Positions 9,355 through 19,200 of a DNA stretch of 64,000 bases are shown here, one piece after another. Each line of letters begins with the position of its first letter. The first letter of the stretch is position 1. The position numbers and the translations under genes were made by a program. Source of the DNA: CAZQFV01 sp964592645. Its GTDB lineage: Bacteria; Chloroflexota; Chloroflexia; DTKN01. The DNA lies in assembly GCA_964592645.1 (NCBI GenBank), contig CAZQFV010000010.1, positions 62,001 through 126,000 on the forward strand. Direction: 5' to 3'. The notes under the pieces were generated by a model that did not search any database, was not told where the DNA came from, and worked only from the letters and a program-made list of their open reading frames with translations.

Positions 9355-10920
9355 CTACTCGTGGATGGCGCCCTCCACGCGGATGGCCACGCCCTGGCCA
9401 TCGCAGCCGGCCTCGTCGAAGCGGAAGGTCACCTCCCACTTCCCCGGCCCCAGGGGGCGGTAGAGGTCCACGAGAAAGTCGCCGGAGAAGGCCCAGCCGC
9501 CGCGGACGACGATCGTCGTGCGAAAGCGGGGGGGGCGCAGGCGGTGGCCAAAGGGGCCGATGGCCCGGCCGTAGAGGTAGGCCGCCGCCGGGTCCAGGCG
9601 CGCCAGGGGAACAGGGGGCGGCTGCGAAGAGGGAGCGGACTCGGCCGGCGGCTGGCGCTGTTCCCAGCGGCGGACGGCATCGACAAAGGCGCCGCGGTCC
9701 TGCAGGCGGATCGAGCCGCCGACGGCCTGGCGGTGCCCGCCCATGGCCAGGGTCAGGGAATAGATCTCGGGGTCGCTGAGAAAGGATTCGAAGGAGAAGC
9801 TGCCGCGGGCGCGGCCGGAGAAGTTGATCTGGCCGCCGGCCTGCCGCAACACCATGGCCGGCCGGCCGGTCAACTCAACGATGCGCGAGGTCAACGGCCC
9901 CTCCACCTCCGAAAGCGTGTCGTCGGGGACGTGGATCTCGTGGATGAGCAGGCCCTGGCCCACCTGGCCGCGCAGCTCCTCCAGGGCGGCGGCGGCGATC
10001 CCCTCGGCCGCGCTGTAGGTGCGTGCCCGCTCCCGCGCCAGCTCCTGGAAGACCTCGGCGGCCCGTGTGGGCGGGGTCGTGGGCAGCAGCGCCTCAACCA
10101 CCGTGTTGGGGTCGATCAGGTGCGAGCGCTTGCCCATGTTGAGGAGCCCCCACAGGGAGCGCAGCTCGCTCCGCGTATAGGTCTCGCCGAGGAGCCGGCG
10201 CAGAGCCTGTAGCCCGCCGGGGCACTCCGGCCCGTTGATGGCCGCCTGTCCCAGGGCCACCCAGGCGCGCGTCTCGGGCTGGTCCAGGGCCACCCAGTCG
10301 GCCTGGGCGCCGACCGCCGAGAGGGCCAGCCCCCAGGGATCGGGCTCGGTCCGCCCCTCCAGTCGCTCGCGCACCGCCTGGGCCGTGAGGTAGGCCAACT
10401 GCGCGCCGGAGAGCAGGTAATCGGGGGGATTGATCGCCAGGGTGCCGGCCGGCCCCAGGTCGGGGCGCGGCAGGTGGTGATCGGTCACCAAGACCTCCAG
10501 CCCCAACTGCCGGGCCCGTTCCACGGCCTCGTAGGAGGAGACCCCGCTGTCCACGGTGACGATGACGCGGACGCCGCGCCGCGCGAAATCCTCCACCTGG
10601 GCGACGTGCAGCCCGTAGCCCTCGTGGTAGAAAGGGGTGTAGCGCTGGACGCGGTCGCTGTAGGAGGCCAGGGCGCGGAAAAGGACGGCGCTGCCGGTGA
10701 CGCCGTCGGCGTCAAAGTCGCCAAAGAGCAGCAGCGTTTCGCCGTGCCGCAGGGCGGCGACCAGGCGTTCGACCAGCGGTTCCATGCCGGGGACGGCCCA
10801 GGGGGAACGGATGTGGGCCGGGCCGGCCGTGGCCAGGGCCAGGGCCTGTTCGGTGGGAAACTCGTAGCAACGTTGCAGCGCCTCGGCAATCTGCGCCGGG
10901 GGCGGGAGCGGGGTGGTCAT
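9355..10920 (-). CDS. DHH-family phosphoesterase, RecJ-like single-strand DNA exonuclease
   Basis: About 521 residues. DHH motifs are in order: 'LLFGDFDADGVTGSA' (Asp68, Asp70, Asp72), 'VTVDSG' (Asp124), 'VTDHH' (147-149) and the DHHA1 'MGGHRQAVGGS'. These bind two metal ions and mark RecJ-type 5'-3' exonucleases or related phosphoesterases; it is somewhat shorter than many RecJ proteins. I chose ATG 10920 because AGGA lies 8 nt upstream and a promoter at 10953-10981 would leave the earlier GTG/ATG (10941/10938) almost no leader. It converges on the acyl-CoA dehydrogenase gene, with 12 nt between. Confidence 0.85.
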   Translation of the reverse strand: MTTPLPPPAQIAEALQRCYEFPTEQALALATAGPAHIRSPWAVPGMEPLVERLVAALRHGETLLLFGDFDADGVTGSAVLFRALASYSDRVQRYTPFYHEGYGLHVAQVEDFARRGVRVIVTVDSGVSSYEAVERARQLGLEVLVTDHHLPRPDLGPAGTLAINPPDYLLSGAQLAYLTAQAVRERLEGRTEPDPWGLALSAVGAQADWVALDQPETRAWVALGQAAINGPECPGGLQALRRLLGETYTRSELRSLWGLLNMGKRSHLIDPNTVVEALLPTTPPTRAAEVFQELARERARTYSAAEGIAAAALEELRGQVGQGLLIHEIHVPDDTLSEVEGPLTSRIVELTGRPAMVLRQAGGQINFSGRARGSFSFESFLSDPEIYSLTLAMGGHRQAVGGSIRLQDRGAFVDAVRRWEQRQPPAESAPSSQPPPVPLARLDPAAAYLYGRAIGPFGHRLRPPRFRTTIVVRGGWAFSGDFLVDLYRPLGPGKWEVTFRFDEAGCDGQGVAIRVEGAIHE

Positions 10921-10952
10921 CGGGTCGATCCTGCGCATCACGATGTGGGGGC

Positions 10953-10981
10953 ATTATAAACGAACTCGCCGGGGAAGGCAA
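10953..10981 (-). promoter_or_regulatory. Promoter of the RecJ-like gene
   Basis: On the minus strand TTGCCT (10981-10976), a 17-nt spacer and a perfect TATAAT (10958-10953). A start near 10946 favours ATG 10920 as the translation start. Confidence 0.65.
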
Positions 10982-11081
10982 TCCGCTTGACCTGAAAACC
11001 AGTGACCTAAAGATTGCCGGGGAAAACAGCCAACAAGGCCTCGTGTCTTTGTGGTTGCGATATAGGGCTTCAGGTTCCGAC

Positions 11082-11100
11082 TTGACAGGGGGCGTATAAT
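11082..11100 (+). promoter_or_regulatory. Compressed TTGACA-N7-TATAAT element upstream of a secreted-protein gene
   Basis: Perfect TTGACA (11082-11087) and perfect TATAAT (11095-11100) are only 7 nt apart instead of 17. No good -35 is visible 17 nt before TATAAT. The same arrangement occurs at 16045-16063 before the paralogous gene. The rest of 10921-11272 holds the RecJ promoter, a repeat half-site (11033-11058) and a leader without another recognisable feature. Confidence 0.5.
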
Positions 11101-11272
11101 AAGAGGTAGCCTCCGGCACGAGCAGATGCAAGGCTATGGCCCGGCGCCAGGCAGGTCGACCGCATCTCGCAAGGCAGAGGGCGGAAATCGCCGGGCTTCC
11201 GCCGCAAGGGAACCTTTACGCACCATCTTCCGGAGAAAAATCCTGAGCAGTTCCAGCCAAAGGAGTGAAGCG

Positions 11273-14200
11273 ATGAAACGGCTCACGACGTCCCTGGTCC
11301 TGGTGATCCTCCTGGCCGGCCTGGTGCCGATGGCGGTGGCCCAGGGGCCGGCCGGCACGACCCCCGAGACGGTGGCGGCGGCCGCCGGCCGGCCGGCCGC
11401 GGCCCCGGCCGGCAGCCGCCCCGAGGCGATGCGCATCCTGGACAACTTCAACCGCGCCGACGGGCCGCTCGGCCCGCGCTGGACGGTGCGCGGCGGCACC
11501 TGCAGCATCGTGGACGGCACGGCGGTGTGCGACGGCTACGGCCGGGCCACCCTCAACGACTATAGCGGCGACGGCGACGCCGCCGAGGCCGACGTGGCTG
11601 TGGTCGGCACGGACCTCCAGTACACCGGCCTGCTGCTCAACTACGGGGCCGGCGTCAACAACCTCTTTCTGAAGGTCCAGCAGCAGGAGCCCTACTCCGG
11701 CCAGTTCACCCATGCCGCCTGCTACACCGGCAACAACAGCGCTGGGTTCGGCCTGGGCTTTTTCCCCCTTGACGCGCCCTTTCAGAGGGCGCACATGAAG
11801 GCCATCCGCGTCGGCGACGATGTGACCATCTCCTTCACCAACGTCGACAACGGCGCCCAGCCGGACCAGACCTATCTCTGCACCGGCGCGCCGCCGCGCG
11901 AGGGCACCGGCATCGGTATCCTCGGCCTCAACGGCATCGCCCGGCTGGACAACTTTGGGGTGCCGGCGCACCCGCCGCTCAACGGCGACGGCCTGCTCTA
12001 TATGACCAGTCTGGACATCGGAGAAACCTCCTTCGCCGTGTACAACCCCGTCACCGATGCCTGGACGACGCTGACCCCCTACGAGACCGGCTGCCGGATG
12101 GCCGTCGACGCAGATGGCCGGCTGTTGGCCCACAACTATCACCTCGGCACGATCGACCGCTACGACCCGGCCGCCGACACCTGGACCCCCATCATGGCCG
12201 GGCCGCCCGGCGCCTCGGGCCAGTACTGCAACCTGGAGATCACCGACGGCGGCGAGTTCCTCTATACCGAGTGGAACAACACGACGTTGTGGTACACCTC
12301 CGGCGGAGTGTGGAACACGCTGGCCCTGCCCTTCGCCACCAACGTCATGGGCGACTACGATCCCACGACCGACCAGTACGTGATCGGTGAGGCCTGGACC
12401 ACGAACGCCCACCTGATCGACGTGCACACCTGGACGATCACCGACTTCCTCTCGACGCTGCCGAACGGCGAAAGAGCCCGCTTCGGCGTGGTGCTGGGCA
12501 ACCGCTACTACTTCGAAGCCGCGGGCAGCAACGTCCACTCCTTCGACCTGGGCAACCCGGCGCTGCCGCCCCTGGACCATGGCGTGAGCCCGGGCTGGTA
12601 CACGAGCGCCGCGGCCGATCGCTTCCACGGCGTGATCTACAGCGCCAGCCTCGACGGCACCGCGCTGAACCTCTTCGACCCGGCGACAAACGCGCTCACC
12701 CCGCTCACCGGCTATGGTACCGCGACGTGGCACTCCAGCCTGACCTTTGTGCCCGGACCGGCAATCGAGGCCCAGATGACCGCCCCGGCCTTTGCCGAAA
12801 CCGGCACGGTCATCTCCTACACCATCGTCATCAGCGCTCCGGTGCTGGCAGAGGGGATGTTCATGGTCGACTCGCTGCCTTCCGGCGTCGAGTTCGACGG
12901 CAACCTGGCCTGGAGCGACGGCCTCGCCTGGTACGACAGTGGATCCCGCTCCGTCCGGTGGGAGTACCACAGCCCCAAGACGTCCGCTCCGCCGCCGGCC
13001 GCCCCACGGCCCGCCGTCTACGATCCCGAGTCGGTGGCCGACCGGGTGGGCGGCGCGGGATCGCCCGCACCCGCGCCCGTGGGAACCGTGGCGACCTGGA
13101 GCCACCCCGAGGCCGTTCTCTGGGACAACGGCCCGCTGGTCACCCACCCCGGCGACTGCGCGGGCATGGACGCCAGCCGCCTGCAGACCGGCCTGGGGAT
13201 GAACACCTACGGCTTCGGCCACCAGGTCCTGAACGGCAACCGCATGGCCGACGACTTTGAGATCACCGACCCGGCCGGCTGGAATATTGACACCATCACC
13301 TTCTTCGCCTACCAGACCAACGGGCCGACCGACCCCTCGCCGATCACCGCGGTGAACTACCAGATCTGGGACGGCCCGCCCAACGACCCGGGCAGCAGCG
13401 TCGTCTTTGGCGACACCAGCACCAACCGGTTGCTCTCCTCGACCTTCACCAACATCCAGCGCGACAGCGAGACCGGCCCCTGCACCAACGAGCGCTACAT
13501 CTTTGCCGACGTCTGCAGCGCTGGCGTCCTCCTGCCGCCGGGCGTCTACTGGCTCGACTGGCAGACGGACGGCACACTCTCCTCGGGCCCGTGGGCCCCG
13601 CCGATCACCATCCTGGGCCAGACCACCACGGGAAACGCCCTGCAGTACACCACCAGCAGCGGTGCCTGGAATCCAGCCCTGGACAGCGGCACCTCCACCC
13701 AGCAGGGCATGCCCTTTGTCATCGAGGGCAGCCTGGGCGAGCCGGCCAGAGTCGAGATTTCCTTCGACGCGGCCCTCACCGCCCCCTGCGGCGCGGTTAT
13801 CGTCAACGAGGGAATCGCCGGTCGGGGCCCCCTGGTCCGGCCCCTTTACGCAGCTACCGAGGTATGGGGCCATCCCCGGATCGACGTCCACCCGTCGGCG
13901 CTGGAGGCGGTGCTCCTGCCCGACACCACCGCCGTGCGCGCGCTGCATATCTGCAACACCGGCGCCTGCCCGCTGCACTGGGAGCTCTTCGAGGCTCCGC
14001 CGCCCCTCGCCCGGACCGGCATGCCGTTCGCGCCGGTGGACGTGACCGGGCCGGCGGCCAACCCCGGGCTGACACCCGCCTCGCCGCATGTGCGGCCGGG
14101 GGCCGTCCCCTCCGCCGCCCCCGAGGACGTGCTCTGGGACCAGCCGCTGAGCACGGTCAACCAGGCGGCCTACGTGGACCAGGAGTTCACCGATTATCCT

Positions 14201-14944
14201 GCCTACTCCTCCTTCCTGGCCGACGACTTTACCAATGCCGAGGCCTGGCTGGTCGAACGCCTCTTCATCCCCGGCGACGGCTGGAACGGCTTCTCCACCC
14301 TGCTGAATGCCACGGCGCTGACCTGGCAGATCTATGCCGACTGCGGCGGCGTGCCCTGCGGCGACCCATCGGGCGGCGGCGCCCCGCCGGTCTGGAGCCT
14401 GACCCTGCCGCCGAACCACCCGCTGGTGACGTTGAGCCCGGGCACGCCGGGCGGGATGCCGTCGAACGTCCTGCTGCGCCTGTCCAAGCCGGGGGTGCTC
14501 CCGCCGGGGACCTGGTGGCTGGTGTTCTATCCGACCATACAGTTTATCCCCAACGGGCAATACGGCCGGCAGCCGGCCGACACGACCAACGGCCACACCG
14601 CTCAGTTCATCAACCCCGGTGGAGGCTTCGGCTACGGCACGAACTGGCAGGATTGGACGGTCATCGGGCCGGCGCAGCAGGACATAGCCTTCCGCATCGA
14701 GGGCATAACCCTGCCGCTCGTCGATATCCCCTGGCTGAGCGAGAGCCCCATCAGCGGCACGGTGCCGTCCGGGTGCGCTACGGTCGACGTGACCTTTGAC
14801 GCGGCCGGCCTGGCGCTGGGCGACTATTCCGCCAGCCTGCTCACCGTCAGCGACGACCGCGGTATACCGCTGTTCACCGTGCCGGTGTCCCTGGCGGTGG
14901 TGGACCGGTACGCGGTCTACCTGCCGATCCTCCTGCGGCAGTAA
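11273..14944 (+). CDS. Large secreted multidomain protein with C-terminal VYLPI tail
   Basis: 1223 residues from ATG 11273 behind AAAGGAGTGAAGCG; the open frame extends upstream, but only this start yields the signal peptide (residues 1-24, 'MKRLTTSLVLVILLAGLVPM', cleaved near 'AVAQG'). Next come a lectin/glucanase-like beta segment ('LDNFNRADGPLGPRW'), a propeller-like region (about 245-490), a DUF11-like adhesion domain (about 500-580), and two divergent copies of a domain with 'LWDN(Q)PL...ADDF...W.I..I'. It ends 'DRYAVYLPILLRQ'. No catalytic motif is recognised. It is closely related to the product of 16300-21456, also at the DNA level. A surface or extracellular structural role is inferred. 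Confidence 0.85.
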   Translation: MKRLTTSLVLVILLAGLVPMAVAQGPAGTTPETVAAAAGRPAAAPAGSRPEAMRILDNFNRADGPLGPRWTVRGGTCSIVDGTAVCDGYGRATLNDYSGDGDAAEADVAVVGTDLQYTGLLLNYGAGVNNLFLKVQQQEPYSGQFTHAACYTGNNSAGFGLGFFPLDAPFQRAHMKAIRVGDDVTISFTNVDNGAQPDQTYLCTGAPPREGTGIGILGLNGIARLDNFGVPAHPPLNGDGLLYMTSLDIGETSFAVYNPVTDAWTTLTPYETGCRMAVDADGRLLAHNYHLGTIDRYDPAADTWTPIMAGPPGASGQYCNLEITDGGEFLYTEWNNTTLWYTSGGVWNTLALPFATNVMGDYDPTTDQYVIGEAWTTNAHLIDVHTWTITDFLSTLPNGERARFGVVLGNRYYFEAAGSNVHSFDLGNPALPPLDHGVSPGWYTSAAADRFHGVIYSASLDGTALNLFDPATNALTPLTGYGTATWHSSLTFVPGPAIEAQMTAPAFAETGTVISYTIVISAPVLAEGMFMVDSLPSGVEFDGNLAWSDGLAWYDSGSRSVRWEYHSPKTSAPPPAAPRPAVYDPESVADRVGGAGSPAPAPVGTVATWSHPEAVLWDNGPLVTHPGDCAGMDASRLQTGLGMNTYGFGHQVLNGNRMADDFEITDPAGWNIDTITFFAYQTNGPTDPSPITAVNYQIWDGPPNDPGSSVVFGDTSTNRLLSSTFTNIQRDSETGPCTNERYIFADVCSAGVLLPPGVYWLDWQTDGTLSSGPWAPPITILGQTTTGNALQYTTSSGAWNPALDSGTSTQQGMPFVIEGSLGEPARVEISFDAALTAPCGAVIVNEGIAGRGPLVRPLYAATEVWGHPRIDVHPSALEAVLLPDTTAVRALHICNTGACPLHWELFEAPPPLARTGMPFAPVDVTGPAANPGLTPASPHVRPGAVPSAAPEDVLWDQPLSTVNQAAYVDQEFTDYPAYSSFLADDFTNAEAWLVERLFIPGDGWNGFSTLLNATALTWQIYADCGGVPCGDPSGGGAPPVWSLTLPPNHPLVTLSPGTPGGMPSNVLLRLSKPGVLPPGTWWLVFYPTIQFIPNGQYGRQPADTTNGHTAQFINPGGGFGYGTNWQDWTVIGPAQQDIAFRIEGITLPLVDIPWLSESPISGTVPSGCATVDVTFDAAGLALGDYSASLLTVSDDRGIPLFTVPVSLAVVDRYAVYLPILLRQ

Positions 14945-14954
14945 GGGCGTACAG

Positions 14955-14980
14955 CGGGGCGGTCCATCCGGGCCGCCCCG
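14955..14980. terminator. Hairpin between convergent genes
   Basis: CGGGGCGG (14955-14962) pairs with CCGCCCCG (14973-14980) across a 10-nt loop, just after the secreted-protein gene and before the end of the convergent ABC ATPase gene. There is no strong T-run, so termination is likely but not certain. Confidence 0.5.
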
Positions 14981-15012
14981 CCGCTTCCTCTCTTGGGGGG
15001 CTGCGGGGGCAG

Positions 15013-15948
15013 CTACCCCCGCAGCAGCGCCATGAAGACGTCCTCCATCGTGGCGGCGATGGGGCGAAGGGAGGCCACCTCCAGGCCGGCCGCGGCGAGG
15101 GCCGCGCGCACCGGCGCCTGCGCGGCCAGGGCGTCGTCCACCACCAGGTGCAGCGCCTGGCCAAAGAGCCGGGCATCGCGCACCCCGGGGACGGCGCGGA
15201 CGGCGGCCGCGGCCCGGTCGGGGGGATGGGCGCGCAGCTCCAGCAGATGGTGCGGGTAGGCCGATTTCAGCTCCGGCGGCGGGCCCACCGTCAGCAGCCG
15301 ACCACCGGAGAGAAAGGCCACCCGGCTACAGCGCTCGGCCTCGTCCATGTAGGGGGTGCTGACCAGGATGGTCTGTCCCTGGGTCAGCAGGCGGTAGAGG
15401 ATGCTCCAGAACTCGCGGCGGGCCACCGGGTCCACCCCGGTGGTAGGCTCGTCCAGCAGCAGGAGCTGCGGGCGGTGGACCAGCGTGCAGGCCAGGGCCA
15501 GCTTCTGCTTCATCCCCCCCGATAGGTGCTCGGCGCGGCGGCGGCGGAAAGGGGCCAGGCGGGCAAAGTCCAGCAGCTCGGCCATGCGTGCGCCGCGCTC
15601 ACCGCGGGGCACCTGATAGATGTCGGCGAAAAAGGCCAGGTTCTCCTCCACGCTGAGGTCGGCGTAGAGGGAGAAGCGCTGTGCCATATAGCCGATGCGC
15701 GCCTTGACCGCCTCGGCCTGGCGGACGACGTCGTACCCCAGGACGCGGGCCGCGCCGGAGGTAGGAGCGAGGATGCCGGCCAGCATGCGCAAGGCCGTGG
15801 TCTTGCCCGCCCCGTCGGGGCCGACCAGCCCCATGATCTCGGGCCGGCGCACGCGCAGGGCCAGGCGGTCCACGGCGAGCACGTCGCCAAAGGTTCGGGT
15901 CAGCCCTTGCGTCTCGATAGCCCATTCACCTGCTGCCGCGTCATGCAT
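15013..15948 (-). CDS. ABC transporter ATP-binding protein (no adjacent permease)
   Basis: 311 residues. Walker A 'GPDGAGKTT' (43-51), Q-loop region 'YMAQRFSLYADLSVEEN', signature 'LSGGMKQKLALA', Walker B 'LLLLDEPTTGVDP' and H-loop region 'ILVSTPYMDEAERC'. The roughly 90-residue C-terminal extension is like those of ABC-2/drug or polysaccharide exporter ATPases (CcmA-type). These ATPases need a membrane permease, but none is in the window, and the gene sits alone between two giant secreted-protein genes. The substrate cannot be assigned. Confidence 0.88.
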   Translation of the reverse strand: MHDAAAGEWAIETQGLTRTFGDVLAVDRLALRVRRPEIMGLVGPDGAGKTTALRMLAGILAPTSGAARVLGYDVVRQAEAVKARIGYMAQRFSLYADLSVEENLAFFADIYQVPRGERGARMAELLDFARLAPFRRRRAEHLSGGMKQKLALACTLVHRPQLLLLDEPTTGVDPVARREFWSILYRLLTQGQTILVSTPYMDEAERCSRVAFLSGGRLLTVGPPPELKSAYPHHLLELRAHPPDRAAAAVRAVPGVRDARLFGQALHLVVDDALAAQAPVRAALAAAGLEVASLRPIAATMEDVFMALLRG

Positions 15949-16044
15949 CGCTCATCCTGCCTCACGCCTCACAGCTCGCACTTTAGTATAGCATAGAGCC
16001 GCGGCCGAGACAAGCCGAGGAACGAGACAACGAGACCGCGAGAC

Positions 16045-16063
16045 TTGACAACTGTGGTATAAT
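16045..16063 (+). promoter_or_regulatory. Compressed TTGACA-N7-TATAAT element, second copy
   Basis: Perfect TTGACA (16045-16050), 7 nt (actgtgg) and perfect TATAAT (16058-16063); TGG before TATAAT also makes an extended -10. It gives a leader of about 230 nt to the gene at 16300. Apart from this element I see nothing definable in 15949-16299. Confidence 0.55.
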
Positions 16064-16299
16064 GTAGAAAACCCCGGCCGACTATCGATCCCCTTTCCCT
16101 TACCGGAAAACAGGCCGGTTTGACTCCAAGACAGATGCAGCCGTGCGGCATAAGAAGGAGGTGTGACGGGTCCGTTTTGTCGGCCAATGGAGGTCCGATC
16201 CCGGCGCGCGGCTTCGCGGCCCATGGGCTCCCCCCCCGACGGGGCGCGATCTTCCCCGGCACCGCAGGTAAGGACCGATTCAGCAAAGGAGTGTAAGCT

Positions 16300-19200
16300 A
16301 TGAAGCGCCTTTGGACCCTGTTTGTCATCATGGTCCTCCTTGCCGGCGTGGTCCCGGCCGCCCTGGCCCAGGGACCCACTCCCGACGTCGAGAAGCCGGC
16401 GCAGACGCCGCCGACCGAGCTGTCGCTCACGGCTGCGGATGCCGGCATCGAGTCGCTCTCCGGCTCGTACGTCGTCTTCGACCCCTCCGTGGGCGGGGAC
16501 ACCTGCTACATCCCCGGCACCACGCAGACCTTTTGCTTCCGCGCCGAGTCGTTTACCAACGACTGGGAGTACGTCTACAACCTCTGGCAAAAGTTCCCCA
16601 CCGACTGGACGGTGACCAACGTCTACGTCCAGGGCACGCCTTCTTGCACCAGCGGCTCCTGGGGGCCCTTCTCCTGGTCGTTTGAGACGGCACCCTACGA
16701 GGTCAACATCGACCACGCCCGCTACCAGGCCTCCACCGACCACTGCACGGCCTACTACTGCTTCGAAGTGGTCTCGGGCAGCGGCACGCCCGACGCGCTG
16801 GAGTCGTGGTACTGGGACGGCGACGAGTATGGCAGCCCGCCGCACGCGCCATGCTCGAGCGACGTCTACACCCCGCCGAGCATGGTCAGCGAGCCGTGTG
16901 ACGAGTGGGTGAACCCCCAGGCGGCCATCCCGCCCTGCGTGCTGCCGCCCATCATGCTGACGCCGCCCGAGTTCCACGGCGCGGGCTGCGCCTGCGAGCC
17001 CCAGGAGCACACCCTGGCGGTGTGGAACAACGCCGGCTACGACACCAACGTCAACCTGACCTACACGATCATCACCGGCACGGGCGTCTGCGGCGGCCCG
17101 GCCCAGGTCTTTGTCCCCAACGGTACGAACCTGACGATCACCGTGGGCTTTGAGCCGCAGGGCGTGCCCGGCGACGACGTGGTCTGCCAGATCTATGCCG
17201 AGGACGCCACCAACCCGGCCAACAACGACACCTCCATCCTCCACAAACACCTGGTCGCCGGGTACTTTGACCCGGCCGGCTGGCTGCTCGAGCCGATCAC
17301 CGGCACCACGGGCAACCAGTGGGCCGGCGGCGCGGTGGGCACCAACCCGGCGGCGGCGGGCCCGGTGGGCTATATCGTGGGCGGCCTGGGCGTCGGCTCC
17401 AGCACCCCCAACCCCGACCTGCAGATGTACGACCCCGGCACCGGCACCTGGACGCAGTTGACCGATATGCCCAACTGGCGCTTTAGCCCGGTAGTGGGCT
17501 GGATCGGCGGCCTGCTCTACGCCGCCGGCGGCTACGACGCCGGCTTCGCCGCCACGGCCGACCTGCAGGTCTATGACCCCACGAGTAACACCTGGGACAA
17601 CACTACCCCGGCCGAACTGCCCCTCATCCGTGGCGGCGCTGCCGGCGGGGTGGGCACCTGCCACAGCGGTACGGGCGAGTGCCTCTTCGTCGTGGGCGGC
17701 GGCCCGGACTCTTCCTTCGCCAACACCACGCTCACGACCTACGAGTACGACCCCGGCGCTAACGGCTGGACCCAGCTCGACAACAAGCCGGCCGGCTCCT
17801 CGCCCGACGGCCACATCCTGGGCGCCGGCGTGGGCTGCCTGGGCAAGATCTATGTGGGCGGCGACTACCGCGGCTTTCACGATTTCTTCGTCCTGGACGC
17901 CACCCAGCCCTCCGGCTCGCAGTGGACCACGCTGGCCAGCATCCCCGCCGCGGCCGGCACGATGACCCCGGCCTTTGTCTGCAAGGAGGACTGGGGCAAG
18001 ATCGTGCTCATCGGCGGCGATCCCGACGGCTACTGGGGCACCTACAACACCACCGTCTTTGTCTATGACATCGCTACCGACACCTGGGAAGGCCCGCTGC
18101 CGCAGACGCTGCACGTCGGCCAGCTCGGCTCCGTCGGCTGGCACATGTACGACCGGGTGTGGACGGCCGGCGGCACGGTCGGCTCCGGGGCCATCGACCC
18201 GATGCCCTTCGAGTCGCTGCTCCAGATCAACTGCGAGCCCTGCGGCGAGTTCAATGCCTGGAAAGAGGCCCCGACCGAGGTCTGGTCCGGAGAGACGATG
18301 CGCTACACCATCACCGTGCAGGCCCCGGCGATCGTGCCCGGCCTGTACATGTCCGACACGCTGCCCGCAGGCGTGGAGTACGCCGGCAACCTGGCCTACA
18401 CGGCCGGCTACGCCTGGTACGACGCCGGGGACAACGCCGTCTACTGGACGGTCCCGCCGCTGCGGACCGCCGCACCGGCCCCCGCGCGCCCCACCTTCTA
18501 CTACCCGAGCGCGGTGGCCGACCTGGCGGGCGGCAATGAACCGGCCGCGCCCGTGCCCGCGGGAACCGTGACGGCCTGGAGCCACCCCGAGGCCGTCCTG
18601 TGGGACAACGGCCCGCTGGTCACCCACCCCGCCGCTTGCGGCGGCCAGGACGCCAGCCGCCTGCAAACCTCGCTCTCCATGAACACCCTGGGCTTCGGCC
18701 ACCAGTTCTCGCTAGGCTATCGCATGGCCGACGATTTCGAGATCACCGACCCGGCCGGCTGGCAGATCGACCAGATCACCTTCTTCGCCTACCAGACCGG
18801 CGCGCCGACCGACCCCTCGCCCATCACCGGCGTCTACTACCAGATCTGGGACGGCCCGCCCGACGACCCCGGCAGCAGCGTGGTCTTTGGCGACCTGGTT
18901 ACCAACCGGCTGCTCTCCTCGACCTTCACCAACATCCAGCGCGACAGTGAGACCAGCCCCTGCGCCAACAACCGCTACATCTTTGCCGATGTGGCCAGCG
19001 CCGGAGTGACCCTGCCGCCGGGCACCTACTGGCTGGACTGGATGACCGACGGGTCGCTCTCCTCCGGCCCGTGGGCCCCGCCCATCACCATCCTGGGGCA
19101 GACCACCACCGGCAACGCCCTGCAGTACACCACCGCCTGGGCCCCGGCCCTGGACACCGGCACCTCCACCCAGCAGGGCATGCCCTTTGTCATCGAGGGC

